From positions 1-36,499 of the forward strand of contig JARROD010000009.1 of the NCBI GenBank assembly GCA_037384225.1: a DNA stretch of 36,499 nt, given 5' to 3'. Both the position numbers and the translations under genes were made by a program. The stretch's first letter is position 1. Each line of letters opens with the position of its first letter. Below, piece after piece: positions 7,391 through 16,485 of this stretch. This stretch comes from JARROD01 sp037384225. Lineage in GTDB: Bacteria > Pseudomonadota > Gammaproteobacteria > Pseudomonadales > Cellvibrionaceae. A model generated the notes under the pieces. The model was given only the letters and a program-made list of their open reading frames with translations, was not told the DNA's origin and made no database searches.

Positions 7391-7919
7391 AGACTACATT
7401 TTTTACTTCAGGGCAGCAAGCCGTGTGCAGAGTTTGCTATTCGTGGGCGACGTTTGTGTGCCGACGGCGGAAGCATCGGGGTTCGGGCTTTTACGCTGTC
7501 TATTGCACAATTGTGTTAATCGAAATCATTAATTAAATCCGGCTAATACTTACCGTGGCTAATGTATTACTTTAACTTTGGAGGTTGTGTGTTATTTAGT
7601 CACTCTGGTAATATATATTGCCTATAATAATTAGGTGGCGTTGGGGCTGCCATAAATATGGATAAAAAGTGTGGATAAAAAGTGTGGATAAAGAGTGGAG
7701 AGCTGGATGTTTGGAAACAGTCACGCCCACCGCCTCGACGTCGCATAATGCCGCGCACAGTTAAATCTGGGAACAAGAGCCATTAGATTTAAATCACTGT
7801 GCCATATAACGGATATTCAGTAGGGCCAGAGGCTGGCCTTCGCGTCAAATGATGAAACTGGCCGGCAGTTGGTTATTGAATACCACTGCAACTCTGAACA
7901 CTTAAACTTCCGGGCTAGC
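7391..7919. other. Divergent intergenic region between the GDPD and GGDEF/EAL genes
   Basis: Apart from a three-copy 13-bp array at 7659-7697 I see no gene here. Reading frames in the interval are short and without recognisable motifs. The central part (about 7540-7660) is AT-rich and is the likely place for promoters of both divergent genes, but I could not assign a convincing -35/-10 pair. Confidence 0.6.
7659..7697. repeat. 3 x 13 bp tandem array upstream of the GGDEF/EAL gene
   Basis: TGGATAAAAAGTG is repeated at 7659-7671 and 7672-7684, with a third copy carrying one change (7685-7697). The unit resembles the TTATCCACA-type core only loosely, so I do not call DnaA boxes. Confidence 0.85.
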
Positions 7920-10277
7920 ATGCAAAATAAACACAGTGCGGTAGAGCTGATAAAGCGATTTCAGCGACTCTTTACCGACCTGAACCATAAGCATATTGCT
8001 GAGCGACTGGTGAAGCTGGTACTGGCAATGGGGTCGGTCAGTCGAGCCGTGCTGCTGATACCGCGGGAGGGGGAGTGCTTCGTCGAGGCCATCGGCTGCA
8101 TAAGTCATCGCGCAAGTCCAAATGGAAATCATCACGGAAATAATAGAGGCAATAATAGAGCGCATAATAGAGAGTACAGCATCACTAGCCTCGATACCGA
8201 GATGGAAAAACTCCACTTCCTGCCGCACCAACTGATTCGCACCTGTTTTCGCACCGCCCATCCCCACAGTCTCGACATCACCGGTGAACACTCACTGGGT
8301 GAGGAAGACTTCGAGGCCGGCAGCCGTGGAATATTTATCCAGCCCATTGTGGAAAAAAGCCGGGTTCTGGCCGTTTTTTACCTGGAAACCCGCGACAGCC
8401 TGGCCCTGCTCCAACAAAGCGTGCGGCAGCTCGAACCCGTGTGGACTTTTGGTACGTTGTTGATCGGGCAAATCAACGAATTGTGGAAATTTGAAGCCCA
8501 GACCGAAAAATACCGGGTTGCCGAGCAGGCGCTGTGGGCCAGCGAAACCTATCTCAATGCCATTCTCTACCACTCTCCGGCCTTGATTGCGGTGAAAGAC
8601 CTGGATGGTAATGTGGTACTGGCAAGCGAACACTACAAACGGTTGCTGGATCCGAAAGATGCCAGTCTGGCCGAAGTTGGAAAGAATACCTTCGATGTCT
8701 ATCCACCCCGAGTGGCCGAGGTACTGGATGACGATGACAGCGAATTGCTCAATGGGTCGAGCCAGGGATTTGAATCAGAATTTGAAGTACAGCATACGGA
8801 CGGCAGCATCCACGCCTATCTGATGGTGAAATTCCCGCTGCGCGACAACGCGGGCAAGATTTTTGGTATATGCACTATTTGTACGGATATCACCGAACGC
8901 AAGCAGGCGGAAAATGCCTTGCGAGAACAACAGTCTCGCCTCAACTACATGGCGTTTCACGACACCCTGACCGGACTGCCCAACCGATCGTTGTTTTACG
9001 ACCGTATCAATCACGGACTCGCCCGCGCCCAGCGCAGTTCCAATAAAGTGGTGTTAATGCTGTTGGATCTGGATCGCTTTAAAAATATCAATGACAGCCT
9101 CGGTCACGATGCCGGTGATTTATTATTGAAGGCCGTCTCCCGGCGTTTGCATGAAAGTATTCGCGGCATGGACACCATCGCCCGTCTCGGGGGCGATGAG
9201 TTTGTGGTGGTGCTCGAAGGCATTAACGATGTGGAGGATGTGACCTACATTGCCAACAAATTGCTCACCACTCTGGCGCGGCCGATCAATATACTCGGCC
9301 ATGAAATCTCCACTACCGTGAGTATCGGTATCAGCATCTTTCCGCAGGACGGAGACAATACTGAAGAGCTGCTAAAGCACGCAGATATCGCCATGTACAA
9401 AGCCAAGGAACTGGGCAAAAACAACTACCAGTTTTACACCGCGGGCATGAATGCGACAGCGGTTAACTTTCTGCTGTTGGAAAACGATCTGCGCCGGGCT
9501 ATAGAGCAGGATCAATTGACCCTTTACTATCAACCACAGATCGATTTGCAATCCGGCAAACTGATGGGGGTCGAGGCGCTGGTACGCTGGCGGCACCCTG
9601 AACGCGGCCTGGTTTCACCGGCGCATTTCATTTCCCTGGCGGAGGAGACAGGCCTCATTGTACCGCTCGGCGAATGGGTGCTGCGCGAAGCCTGCCGGCA
9701 GCAGAAAGCCTGGATTGAGACTGGCAACTTTGTAGGCAAGGTTGCCGTCAACCTGTCGGCGCGCCAGTTTCGGCAACAAAAATTCGCCGAACGCATCGCC
9801 GATATTTTGACTGAAGCACAGCTGCCGGCCAAGTATCTGGAGCTGGAAATTACTGAAACTTCAGCCATGGAGCACGCGGGTGAAACCATTAATATGATGA
9901 ACCTGCTCAACCAGATGGGGCTGTCTCTGGCAATTGACGATTTCGGTACCGGTTACTCGTCGTTGGCCTATTTGAAACGTTTTCCGATCCAAAAACTGAA
10001 AATTGATCGCAGCTTTATCAGTGATATTTATACCGATCAGAACGATGCCGCAATTGCCAAATCCATTATCGGCCTGGCCCACAATATGATGCTCAATGTT
10101 GTGGCTGAAGGTGTGGAAAACGAAAACCAGGCGGAGTGGCTACGTTGCCAGAGCTGCGATCAGGCGCAGGGATTTCTATTTGCAAAGCCGATGTCGGCGC
10201 GGCAACTGGAAAGTTTTTTCAGCGACGGTACTTTCTCGTTTAACAACAATATCGTGCGTCTGGAGCTGCCAGCTTGA
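7920..10277 (+). CDS. GAF-PAS-GGDEF-EAL cyclic-di-GMP turnover protein
   Basis: This 785-residue, apparently cytoplasmic signalling protein could make or degrade cyclic-di-GMP. From this start the order is: a GAF-like domain (about 20-205), a PAS domain (about 213-340), a GGDEF domain with intact GGDEF at 424-428, and an EAL domain (EAL at 552-554). The GGDEF domain also has a complete inhibitory site, RGMD five residues upstream of GGDEF. The EAL domain retains VNLSA, LELEITE, DDFGTGYSSL, KIDRSF and VAEGVE, so both catalytic sites look complete. The net activity cannot be predicted. No membrane segments are seen. ATG 7920 is preferred to an in-frame TTG at 7869, but neither has a strong ribosome site. 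A loop in the GAF domain (about 68-84) carries an in-frame tandem array encoding Gly/Asn-Asn-Arg repeats. Confidence 0.92.
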   Translation: MQNKHSAVELIKRFQRLFTDLNHKHIAERLVKLVLAMGSVSRAVLLIPREGECFVEAIGCISHRASPNGNHHGNNRGNNRAHNREYSITSLDTEMEKLHFLPHQLIRTCFRTAHPHSLDITGEHSLGEEDFEAGSRGIFIQPIVEKSRVLAVFYLETRDSLALLQQSVRQLEPVWTFGTLLIGQINELWKFEAQTEKYRVAEQALWASETYLNAILYHSPALIAVKDLDGNVVLASEHYKRLLDPKDASLAEVGKNTFDVYPPRVAEVLDDDDSELLNGSSQGFESEFEVQHTDGSIHAYLMVKFPLRDNAGKIFGICTICTDITERKQAENALREQQSRLNYMAFHDTLTGLPNRSLFYDRINHGLARAQRSSNKVVLMLLDLDRFKNINDSLGHDAGDLLLKAVSRRLHESIRGMDTIARLGGDEFVVVLEGINDVEDVTYIANKLLTTLARPINILGHEISTTVSIGISIFPQDGDNTEELLKHADIAMYKAKELGKNNYQFYTAGMNATAVNFLLLENDLRRAIEQDQLTLYYQPQIDLQSGKLMGVEALVRWRHPERGLVSPAHFISLAEETGLIVPLGEWVLREACRQQKAWIETGNFVGKVAVNLSARQFRQQKFAERIADILTEAQLPAKYLELEITETSAMEHAGETINMMNLLNQMGLSLAIDDFGTGYSSLAYLKRFPIQKLKIDRSFISDIYTDQNDAAIAKSIIGLAHNMMLNVVAEGVENENQAEWLRCQSCDQAQGFLFAKPMSARQLESFFSDGTFSFNNNIVRLELPA
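8136..8171 (+). repeat. 3 x 12 bp in-frame tandem array in the GAF domain
   Basis: Three units of the type GGAAATAATAGA, GGCAATAATAGA and GCGCATAATAGA (8136-8147, 8148-8159, 8160-8171) encode the repeated GNNR/GNNR/AHNR tetrapeptides. They lie in what looks like a surface loop of the GAF domain. The frame is preserved. Confidence 0.85.
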
Positions 10278-10297
10278 GGGACGGCTGCAGGCTCGAA

Positions 10298-11350
10298 TCA
10301 AAGCGTCAACGCCAGTTTCTGCACCCGGGGGTTTAAGCTGAAAGTACCGGCCAGGTTGAGCGTGAGATCCATCAACTCGTCCCAGGGGGAGGCGCTGTGC
10401 ATACCCTTAATCGCTTTGTCGATCATATTGGCCTTGCGCAATAATAGCTGCAGTTGTGGCTGTTTCAATCGGCGCACGGCATTTTTCACCAGTGCCTTGC
10501 GTTTGTCCCAAACCCCGGCCTGTCTGGCCGCGGTGTCAAAGTTCTGGCCTTGTGCTGTGGCGTGGGCGATTTGAGACAGGGTGCGTATCTCGCGGGCCAG
10601 CGCCCAGAGTACGACTGTGGCATCCGTACCTTCGCCTTTGAGGCCAAGTAAATTTTTAACCGCTGCCCGCGCATCGCCGTGCAGGGCTTTGTCGACCAGC
10701 CCAAACACATCGTAACGGGCGCTGTCGGCAACTGCATTTGCCATTATTTCAGCGGTTACAAAACCTTTCTCCGTCGCCAGTAGTTTTAACTTTTCGATTT
10801 CCTGCGCCGCCGCCAGGAGGTTGCCCTCGACGCGTGAAGCCAGGATATCGATCGCTTGACTGTCGGCTTTCAAACCCGCCGCCTGCAGACGCTGGCCTAT
10901 CCAGCGTGGTAACTGCTGAGGCGTCACCGGCCAGATCTGTACCACTACCCCGGCGTATTCCAACGCTTTGAACCACTTGCTGCGCTGGGCGCTGCCGTCG
11001 AGCTTGGGGGTGACAACCAAAAGTAACGTATCTTCGCTGGCAGTTTGCGAGTATTGCAGCAGTGCCTTGGCTCCTTTTTCGCCGGGCTTACCACTGGCGA
11101 TGCGCAGCTCGATCAGCTTGCGATCGGCGAACAATGACAGGCTGTTGGCGGCGGCCAATAGCCGCTCCCAGTCAAAACCGGGCTCGCCGTGATACAGCTC
11201 ACGCTCGTCGAACCCTGCGCGCCGGGCCGCTCTGCGGATTTCATCGCAGGTCTCCTGAACCAGCAGCGGCTCGTCCCCGCTGATCAGGTAAACCGACGCC
11301 AGCTTTTTGCCCAGCGCCGCACTGAGTTGTTCAGGGCGTAGCTTTGCCAT
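10298..11350 (-). CDS. holA: DNA polymerase III delta subunit (HolA)
   Basis: HolA is the subunit of the clamp-loader complex that opens the beta sliding clamp. The 350-residue product matches the family in length and layout. The N-terminal part holds VYLISGDEPLLVQETCDEIRR, including the conserved GDEP loop, followed by a mini-AAA+ domain without a functional P-loop. The C-terminal helical collar includes VLWALAREIR and the late family motif KGMHSASPWDELMDL. Upstream on the same strand are lptE (overlap of 20 bp) and leuS, the order known from E. coli. Downstream, nadD is absent; the GGDEF/EAL gene converges instead with only 20 bp between stops and no clear terminator. Confidence 0.94.
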   Translation of the reverse strand: MAKLRPEQLSAALGKKLASVYLISGDEPLLVQETCDEIRRAARRAGFDERELYHGEPGFDWERLLAAANSLSLFADRKLIELRIASGKPGEKGAKALLQYSQTASEDTLLLVVTPKLDGSAQRSKWFKALEYAGVVVQIWPVTPQQLPRWIGQRLQAAGLKADSQAIDILASRVEGNLLAAAQEIEKLKLLATEKGFVTAEIMANAVADSARYDVFGLVDKALHGDARAAVKNLLGLKGEGTDATVVLWALAREIRTLSQIAHATAQGQNFDTAARQAGVWDKRKALVKNAVRRLKQPQLQLLLRKANMIDKAIKGMHSASPWDELMDLTLNLAGTFSLNPRVQKLALTL

Positions 11351-11885
11351 TGAGGGATGTCTTTGCTGTTGGAGCAGTCGTTGTTCTCGATGCTACAATT
11401 TGCAGTCGGCGCACAATTTGCTGTACCAACTCGCGACGCATTTCTTCGTGTAGCAATTGTTCCTCTTCACCCATACCCACCACCGCATTAGCATCGAAGC
11501 TGTATGAACGAATGACATGCGCGGTCAACATTGTACTAGCAGCGGGGTCCGCCGCGTCCTCGATTTTATAATCGGCCTCCAGTGTTAGTTCATACTCGGC
11601 TGCCAGGGCGTTGCTTCCCACCGAAACCGCCCGGCGCCGGTCGCGTTCCTCGATAATTAACACGCTGTAGCGGGAATCGTCGGCACTTTGTACCAGCTGA
11701 ATACGGTTTGCCTGCAAGCGTCGTTTCAATTCTGTAATCAGAGCGCCGTGAGCGTCCCTGGCGGATACGTAAAGTGTGTCCAAATCACTGGGCAGCGAGA
11801 GGCTGCCGCGCAAATGCCAGCCACAGGCGTTGAGCACAACCGCAGTTACAAAAACAGCAGCAAACAGGGCGATCGTTTTATGCAT
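11331..11885 (-). CDS. lptE: LPS-assembly lipoprotein LptE
   Basis: LptE plugs the LptD barrel in the outer membrane and is needed for lipopolysaccharide insertion. From ATG 11885 the 184-residue product begins with a lipoprotein signal, lipobox VLNAC (Cys21), followed by the family opening GWHLRGSLSLPSDLDTLYV. The central beta strands with RRRAVSVGSNALAAEYELT and a C-terminal helix EMRRELVQQIVRRL are typical. The frame remains open upstream to a GTG at 11966 whose last two bases overlap the leuS TGA (GTGA). Using it would add 27 residues before the signal peptide, so I prefer 11885, but translational coupling through the GTG is possible. The end overlaps holA by 20 bp. Confidence 0.9.
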   Translation of the reverse strand: MHKTIALFAAVFVTAVVLNACGWHLRGSLSLPSDLDTLYVSARDAHGALITELKRRLQANRIQLVQSADDSRYSVLIIEERDRRRAVSVGSNALAAEYELTLEADYKIEDAADPAASTMLTAHVIRSYSFDANAVVGMGEEEQLLHEEMRRELVQQIVRRLQIVASRTTTAPTAKTSLNGKATP

Positions 11886-11962
11886 TTTTATGCGTCCAAA
11901 ATAGGTTATCTTCCTCGAAGGATAAACAGACCTTATCCCGACAGTGGGGGCCTGGCTGCTAT

Positions 11963-14575
11963 TCACCTGGCTACTATATTGACCAATTTATCCGGCACTA
12001 CAATAACCTTGTGTACGGTTTTACCGTCGATAAAGCGTTGCACATTGTCCTGGGACAGCGCCTGTTTCTCCAGTGTTTCTTTATCCGCATTCACCTCGGC
12101 GTCGAATTTTCCCCGCACCTTGCCGTTGACCTGTACCACAATCGTGGTGCTGGAACGTACCAGCGCCTCCTCATCCACATTGGGCCAGGGCGCATCGATA
12201 ACGTCCTCCTGATGCCCCAGTACCTGCCACAGGTTGTGACAAATGTGGGGAACCACCGGGGCCAACAGCAACACAACTGCCTCCAGCGCTTCCCGTTCCA
12301 CCGCTCGGGTCGAGGCGTTGGAACGATCGGCCAGTTTATTGATGTCGTTCAACAGTTCCATCACTGCCGCAACGGCGGTATTGAAGGTTTGTCGGCGACC
12401 GTAATCATCGCTTACTTTGGCTATTGTCTCGTGGGTTTTTCTGCGTAGATCTTTTTGCCTCTGATCCAGCTGTACTTGTTCTTTCATCGCACGCTCGCCA
12501 GCGTCGCCCGCCTGCAAGTGGCTGTGCACCGTTTTCCATAGCCGGCGTAAAAAGCGGCTGGCGCCTTCAACGCCCGCATCGTGCCATTCCAGAGTCTGGT
12601 CGGGGGGCGCGGCGAACATGGTAAACAGGCGCACGGTGTCGGCGCCATAGCGCTCAACCGTGGTCTGGGGGTCGACACCATTGTTTTTCGACTTTGACAT
12701 TTTCGTCACCCCACCCACGTTGAGGCTTTCTCCGCTTTGGCGCAAAACCGCCTTTACGATTTTGCCTTTTTCATCCCGTTGCACGTCCACCTGCGCGGGA
12801 TTGAACCATTCTTTGCCACCTTCGGGGGTTTCCCGGTAAAAAGATTCTGCCAGTACCATGCCCTGACACAACAGGCGTTTGAAGGGTTCATTGCTCTTTA
12901 CCAGGCCTTCGTCGCGCATCAGTTTGTAGAAAAAGCGCGCGTATAATAAATGCAGAATCGCGTGTTCGATACCGCCCACATACTGGTCCACCGGCAGCCA
13001 GTAGTTGGCCGCCTCGGTGTCGAGCATGGCATCATTAAAATTGGGGCAGGTAAAGCGGGCAAAGTACCAGGATGACTCCATAAAAGTGTCGAATGTGTCC
13101 GTTTCATGTTCCACTTCGCGGCCGTCGATTTGGGTTTTGCGCCAGTTCAGGTCTTGTTTCAGGGGCGAGTGGACGCCGTCCATTTTTACGTCTTCCGGCA
13201 GCAGTACCGGCAGTTTTTCCAACGGTACCGGAATTTCTCCGCCCTCGGGCAGATTGAACATCGGGATAGGCGTGCCCCAGTAACGCTGGCGGGAGACGCC
13301 CCAGTCCCGCAGTTTGAAGTTGGTGGTCACCCGACCTTTGCCGCGCTTTTTCAGGGCCTTGGCAATGGCGGTAAAAGCACCGTCGAAGTCGAGGCCGTCA
13401 AACTCCCCCGAATTAACCAAGCGGCCCTTTTCGACAAACGCCGCGTGTGAAAGATCGCAGTCATCTTGCACCTGTGAAGCGGGCGCGATGACCTGCTCAA
13501 TCGGTAGATCGTAGGTGTTGGCAAATTCCCAGTCACGCTGGTCGTGCGCGGGTACTGCCATAACCGCGCCGGAACCGTAATCCATTAAAACGTAATTGGC
13601 GACCCAGACCGGGAGCTCCCGGCCGCTTAGCGGATGCACGGCTTTGAGACCGGTATCCATGCCCCTTTTTTCGACCTTGGCCATATCGGCTTCGGCGATG
13701 GATTGCTGCTTACAGGCTTTGACAAACTTTGCCAACTGCGGATTGTCCGCCGCCAGCGCCAGGCTGATGGGGTGTTCTGCAGCCAGGCTCAGGTAGGTAA
13801 CCCCCATCAGGGTGTCCGGGCGGGTCGTGTAGACATCAAAGCTGCCGATACCGGCAACCGGGGCGCTCAGGTCAAAGGTCATTTCCACACCGCGGCTTTT
13901 GCCAATCCAGTTGCGCTGCATGATTTTTACCTGCTCGGGCCACTGCGGAAGCTGGTCCAGTCCCTCTAGCAGTTGTTCGGCGTAATCCGTGATTTTGATA
14001 AACCACTGGGGAATTTCCTTGCGTTCCACCACCGCGCCGGAGCGCCAACCGCGGCCCTCGATCACTTGCTCATTGGCCAGTACCGTCTGGTCCACGGGAT
14101 CCCAATTGACCAGTGCCATTCTCTTGTAGACCAGGCCCTTTTCATAAAGCCGGGTAAAGAACCACTGTTCCCACTTGTAATAGTCACTGTTACAGGTAGC
14201 CAGCTCCCGGCTCCAGTCGATGCCGAACCCCAGCGACTTTAACTGGCCTTTCATGTATTCGATATTGCTGTAAGTCCACCGCGCTGGCGCCGTCTTGTTC
14301 TGAATTGCCGCATTTTCCGCTGGCAGACCGAAGGCGTCCCAGCCCATGGGGTGGAGTACGTTTTTTCCCAGCATACGCTGATAGCGGGCGATGACATCGG
14401 TTATGGTGTAGTTGCGTACATGCCCCATATGCAGGTGGCCACTGGGGTAGGGAAACATGGCCAGGCAGTAGAACTTTTCTTTGCCCGGTTCTTCAATGAC
14501 TTCGAAGCTGCGGGCTTTTTCCCAGGCTTGCTGGGCCCGGGTTTCGACCTGTGAAGGGTGGTATTGCTCGTCCAT
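11963..14575 (-). CDS. leuS: Leucyl-tRNA synthetase
   Basis: LeuRS charges tRNA-Leu with leucine. The 870-residue length is typical of bacterial enzymes. The class I signature HLHMGH is at 47-52 (within PYPSGHLHMGHVRNY) and KMSKS at 625-629. The editing domain has the conserved VYTTRPDTLMGVTYL and AHDQRDWEFA. The C-terminal tRNA-binding domain ends with VNGKVRGK and KVIVVPDKLVNIVAR. It heads the leuS-lptE-holA transcript. The upstream region 14576-15129 should hold its promoter. Confidence 0.98.
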   Translation of the reverse strand: MDEQYHPSQVETRAQQAWEKARSFEVIEEPGKEKFYCLAMFPYPSGHLHMGHVRNYTITDVIARYQRMLGKNVLHPMGWDAFGLPAENAAIQNKTAPARWTYSNIEYMKGQLKSLGFGIDWSRELATCNSDYYKWEQWFFTRLYEKGLVYKRMALVNWDPVDQTVLANEQVIEGRGWRSGAVVERKEIPQWFIKITDYAEQLLEGLDQLPQWPEQVKIMQRNWIGKSRGVEMTFDLSAPVAGIGSFDVYTTRPDTLMGVTYLSLAAEHPISLALAADNPQLAKFVKACKQQSIAEADMAKVEKRGMDTGLKAVHPLSGRELPVWVANYVLMDYGSGAVMAVPAHDQRDWEFANTYDLPIEQVIAPASQVQDDCDLSHAAFVEKGRLVNSGEFDGLDFDGAFTAIAKALKKRGKGRVTTNFKLRDWGVSRQRYWGTPIPMFNLPEGGEIPVPLEKLPVLLPEDVKMDGVHSPLKQDLNWRKTQIDGREVEHETDTFDTFMESSWYFARFTCPNFNDAMLDTEAANYWLPVDQYVGGIEHAILHLLYARFFYKLMRDEGLVKSNEPFKRLLCQGMVLAESFYRETPEGGKEWFNPAQVDVQRDEKGKIVKAVLRQSGESLNVGGVTKMSKSKNNGVDPQTTVERYGADTVRLFTMFAAPPDQTLEWHDAGVEGASRFLRRLWKTVHSHLQAGDAGERAMKEQVQLDQRQKDLRRKTHETIAKVSDDYGRRQTFNTAVAAVMELLNDINKLADRSNASTRAVEREALEAVVLLLAPVVPHICHNLWQVLGHQEDVIDAPWPNVDEEALVRSSTTIVVQVNGKVRGKFDAEVNADKETLEKQALSQDNVQRFIDGKTVHKVIVVPDKLVNIVAR

Positions 14576-14751
14576 CGTCTATTCTTTGCTCACCTGTCTA
14601 TTACGGGCCATTTTAAAACTTAAAACGCCACCGGTTGAATTCGCGCGGGCCGGGCCGGCAGTGGCTGCCGCGGGGAAGGGGGCCAATTATAGGCGTTGCG
14701 GGCGCAGAAAGCTAAGGTCCTGTGATTGAGCCATGGGCTGTGTCTTGTGCT

Positions 14752-14766
14752 GTGGTCTGAGACCAC
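14752..14766. promoter_or_regulatory. Inverted repeat GTGGTC-TGA-GACCAC, possible operator
   Basis: Six-base perfect arms with a three-base spacer form GTGGTCTGAGACCAC, about 180 bases upstream of leuS. The TGGTC...GACCA pattern is like GntR-family operators in general, but no such regulator is encoded nearby and the site is short. Confidence 0.3.
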
Positions 14767-15054
14767 GACGCCGTCGGAAACAGGCCCTTTGCAGGCGAGG
14801 GGGACACCGCGGCGAAAGCAGAAACGCTGGTTTGTATCTATATAGTGCGACAACGGAATATGTGCACGTTCGTGGGGCTGTCTGTTGGACGATTCTGAGG
14901 TTCGCAACCCTTGAAGGGCGTCACCGATTGCCCATCAATAGTGCTTTTATAAACAAATTAGCGAGAGTGAGCCCCTGTACTGGGCGCTGGCACGGGGATT
15001 GCTGAAACGCCATTAATTGCCTCGAATTTGCACCCTTGAAATGTGATTAAAATG

Positions 15055-15090
15055 GTAACTTCTCAATAACCCGGGGTATTGGGAAGTTAC
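15055..15090. promoter_or_regulatory. 36-bp near-perfect palindrome upstream of the NIT-like gene
   Basis: Arms GTAACTTC and GAAGTTAC are the outer parts, and CAATA/TATTG with CCC/GGG continue the stem toward the centre with only two or three mismatches. It ends 39 bases before the ATG at 15130. No run of T follows on either strand, so it is more likely an operator or a structured leader than a terminator. Confidence 0.5.
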
Positions 15091-15129
15091 TAATAAAGTT
15101 GGCATACCCCTGCTTGCGGTGGATTTTTC

Positions 15130-16077
15130 ATGACAAATCGTGCGCTTTTACCCGCAGTGGAAATGACAGACATGGATGAATTGCAGGTAGTTGATTGCTG
15201 TGCTTATTATCGGCAAAGGCAGGATGCACTGCATTTGATCAAACAACTGAACCGACTCACCAGCGGAGTTCAACGACACCGGGGGTTGAGCATGGCTCTA
15301 TTGTCGGGAGACAAACGGGTTCAGGATGAGTTTGCTGCACTGCAAAAGCAGGTGGATAAGCGCATTGCGGTGTTGAGAGCTTTTGCCAGACAGTCTGGAG
15401 ACTTGATCTCCACCAGAGACCAGGAGCGGCTGGACAATGCCTGGATGACGATTAAAACAGACTGGCACGATGATGCGGTGATGGATAATTTCGAATTGCA
15501 TTCGCATTTTATCGAGCAGTTGTTGGGGTTGACCACGGAACTGGCTAAACGGCTGGAAAAGCCGATATTTGAGTATCTGACACGTTCGATGGGCACGGAT
15601 GCAAAACTCAATACTCACCTGGTCCACAAGCAACTGGGACTGCTGGCATTTGCCTGCCGGCAAATGCCGGATATGGTCGAGCTGGTTGCAAAAATACGCG
15701 GTTTAGCAACCCATGTCATTGTCATAGGCCGCTGCGATTTTCACCAGGAGCGCAAGCTGCGCTATTTGTTACAGTGCACCCGGGTACAGAATGAAAAGTT
15801 AAGAACCCAGATCGACCGAATGGCGGCCTCCATCAAGGACAATATCGCCTCTTTACCCATGGTCAAGGCTTATGACTTGAAGCTTATGTTTCTGCTCAAC
15901 AATGTCGAGCAGGATGTGTTGAAAAGCAGCGCTGCCACAACCGATCGGCGACAGCTGTTTGAGCTCGCCAGTCAGATAATCGATGTCTACGTCAATGTGA
16001 TCAGCGACGGCCTGGATCTGCTGCAGGCCTGGCAGGAGCGACAGTTGGATGACTGGTGTACTATGCGCAGTCCGTAA
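15130..16077 (+). CDS. Solitary NIT-like (nitrate/nitrite sensing-type) helical protein
   Basis: I do not recognise a named gene. The 315-residue product is almost entirely helical and has no signal peptide or membrane segment. Around residues 48-85 the sequence SGVQRHRGLSMALLSGD, then F.ALQ..VD.RI.VL, resembles the opening helix of NIT domains, where Q-x-E-R-G-x-S is typical. A second RG-containing helix (KIRGLATHVIVIGRCDF, about 188-204) fits the other half of that fold. NIT domains normally sit in the periplasmic part of membrane receptors or in NasR-type antiterminators; here the domain would be free in the cytoplasm with no output domain. The gene stands alone in an accessory pocket, preceded by a 36-bp palindrome. 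The assignment to the NIT superfamily is a judgement by eye. Confidence 0.6.
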   Translation: MTNRALLPAVEMTDMDELQVVDCCAYYRQRQDALHLIKQLNRLTSGVQRHRGLSMALLSGDKRVQDEFAALQKQVDKRIAVLRAFARQSGDLISTRDQERLDNAWMTIKTDWHDDAVMDNFELHSHFIEQLLGLTTELAKRLEKPIFEYLTRSMGTDAKLNTHLVHKQLGLLAFACRQMPDMVELVAKIRGLATHVIVIGRCDFHQERKLRYLLQCTRVQNEKLRTQIDRMAASIKDNIASLPMVKAYDLKLMFLLNNVEQDVLKSSAATTDRRQLFELASQIIDVYVNVISDGLDLLQAWQERQLDDWCTMRSP

Positions 16078-16485
16078 TGCCGGGGTGGATATGCGTTATA
16101 TTTATCACTATTTAACATTTGTGCTACCGTTGTCTTGAATTTGTGATTCCCTTCCTTGTACTTTTACGCTGCAATTCTTATTGTGATTACCACTGTTCCG
16201 TTTTGTTGAACCGAAAGCTGCTATCACCGCTGATTTTGCGGTTGTCATCCATGTGAAATCATAGGTGTCAAATAATGGTAATTGTATGGGCGCCTTTCTG
16301 CAACGTTTGAGAAATGTAAGAAAAATTGTCACTCAGCTTGGCTGAGCTGACGGGTACTTTGTTTTCACCTTCATTGGTGGCGCAGAAGTGCCCTTTGATC
16401 GGAACCGGTGCCGGGGTGAAAAAATGTACTGGCTTGCAGTACGAGAGGTGAGCGAACAATAACAACAAACTTAGAGATGTAATCA
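16078..16485. other. Intergenic region after the NIT-like gene
   Basis: No supported coding gene. It contains a hairpin followed by a T-run on the minus strand (16317-16351) and another small inverted repeat, ACCGC/GCGGT, near 16228-16243. A minus-strand frame (16268-16486) has a hydrophobic start, but it runs through the terminator-like hairpin and is not accepted. Confidence 0.55.
16317..16351 (-). terminator. Rho-independent terminator on the minus strand
   Basis: Read on the minus strand, a stem GTCA.CTCAGC-TTG-GCTGAG.C.TGAC (ten pairs, one bulge; 16328-16351) is followed by AATTTTTCTT. The nearest minus-strand gene upstream is lnt, which ends a kilobase away at 17357. A terminator here would therefore close a lnt transcript that runs antisense through the two small genes between, or a separate small antisense RNA. 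Confidence 0.6.

Larger units (their letters stand above)
14576..15129. other. Intergenic region between leuS and the NIT-like gene
   Basis: I see no convincing gene in these 554 bases; frames on both strands lack family features. It contains a 15-base perfect inverted repeat (14752-14766) and a 36-base near-perfect palindrome (15055-15090), listed separately. It probably holds divergent promoters for leuS and for the gene at 15130. Confidence 0.6.

Noticed and set aside
7046..7536. Plus-strand frames overlapping the GDPD start region
   Set aside because: Mostly antisense to the GDPD gene and extended by the 23-bp repeats; no protein family recognised.
7659..7697. DnaA boxes or origin iterons from the TGGATAAAAAGTG repeats
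   Set aside because: The unit does not match the DnaA box well, and there are no replication genes or AT-rich unwinding region around it.
14733..15005. Plus-strand 90-residue frame upstream of the NIT-like gene
   Set aside because: No ribosome site, no similarity and Arg/Cys-rich chance composition; it also spans the operator-like palindrome.
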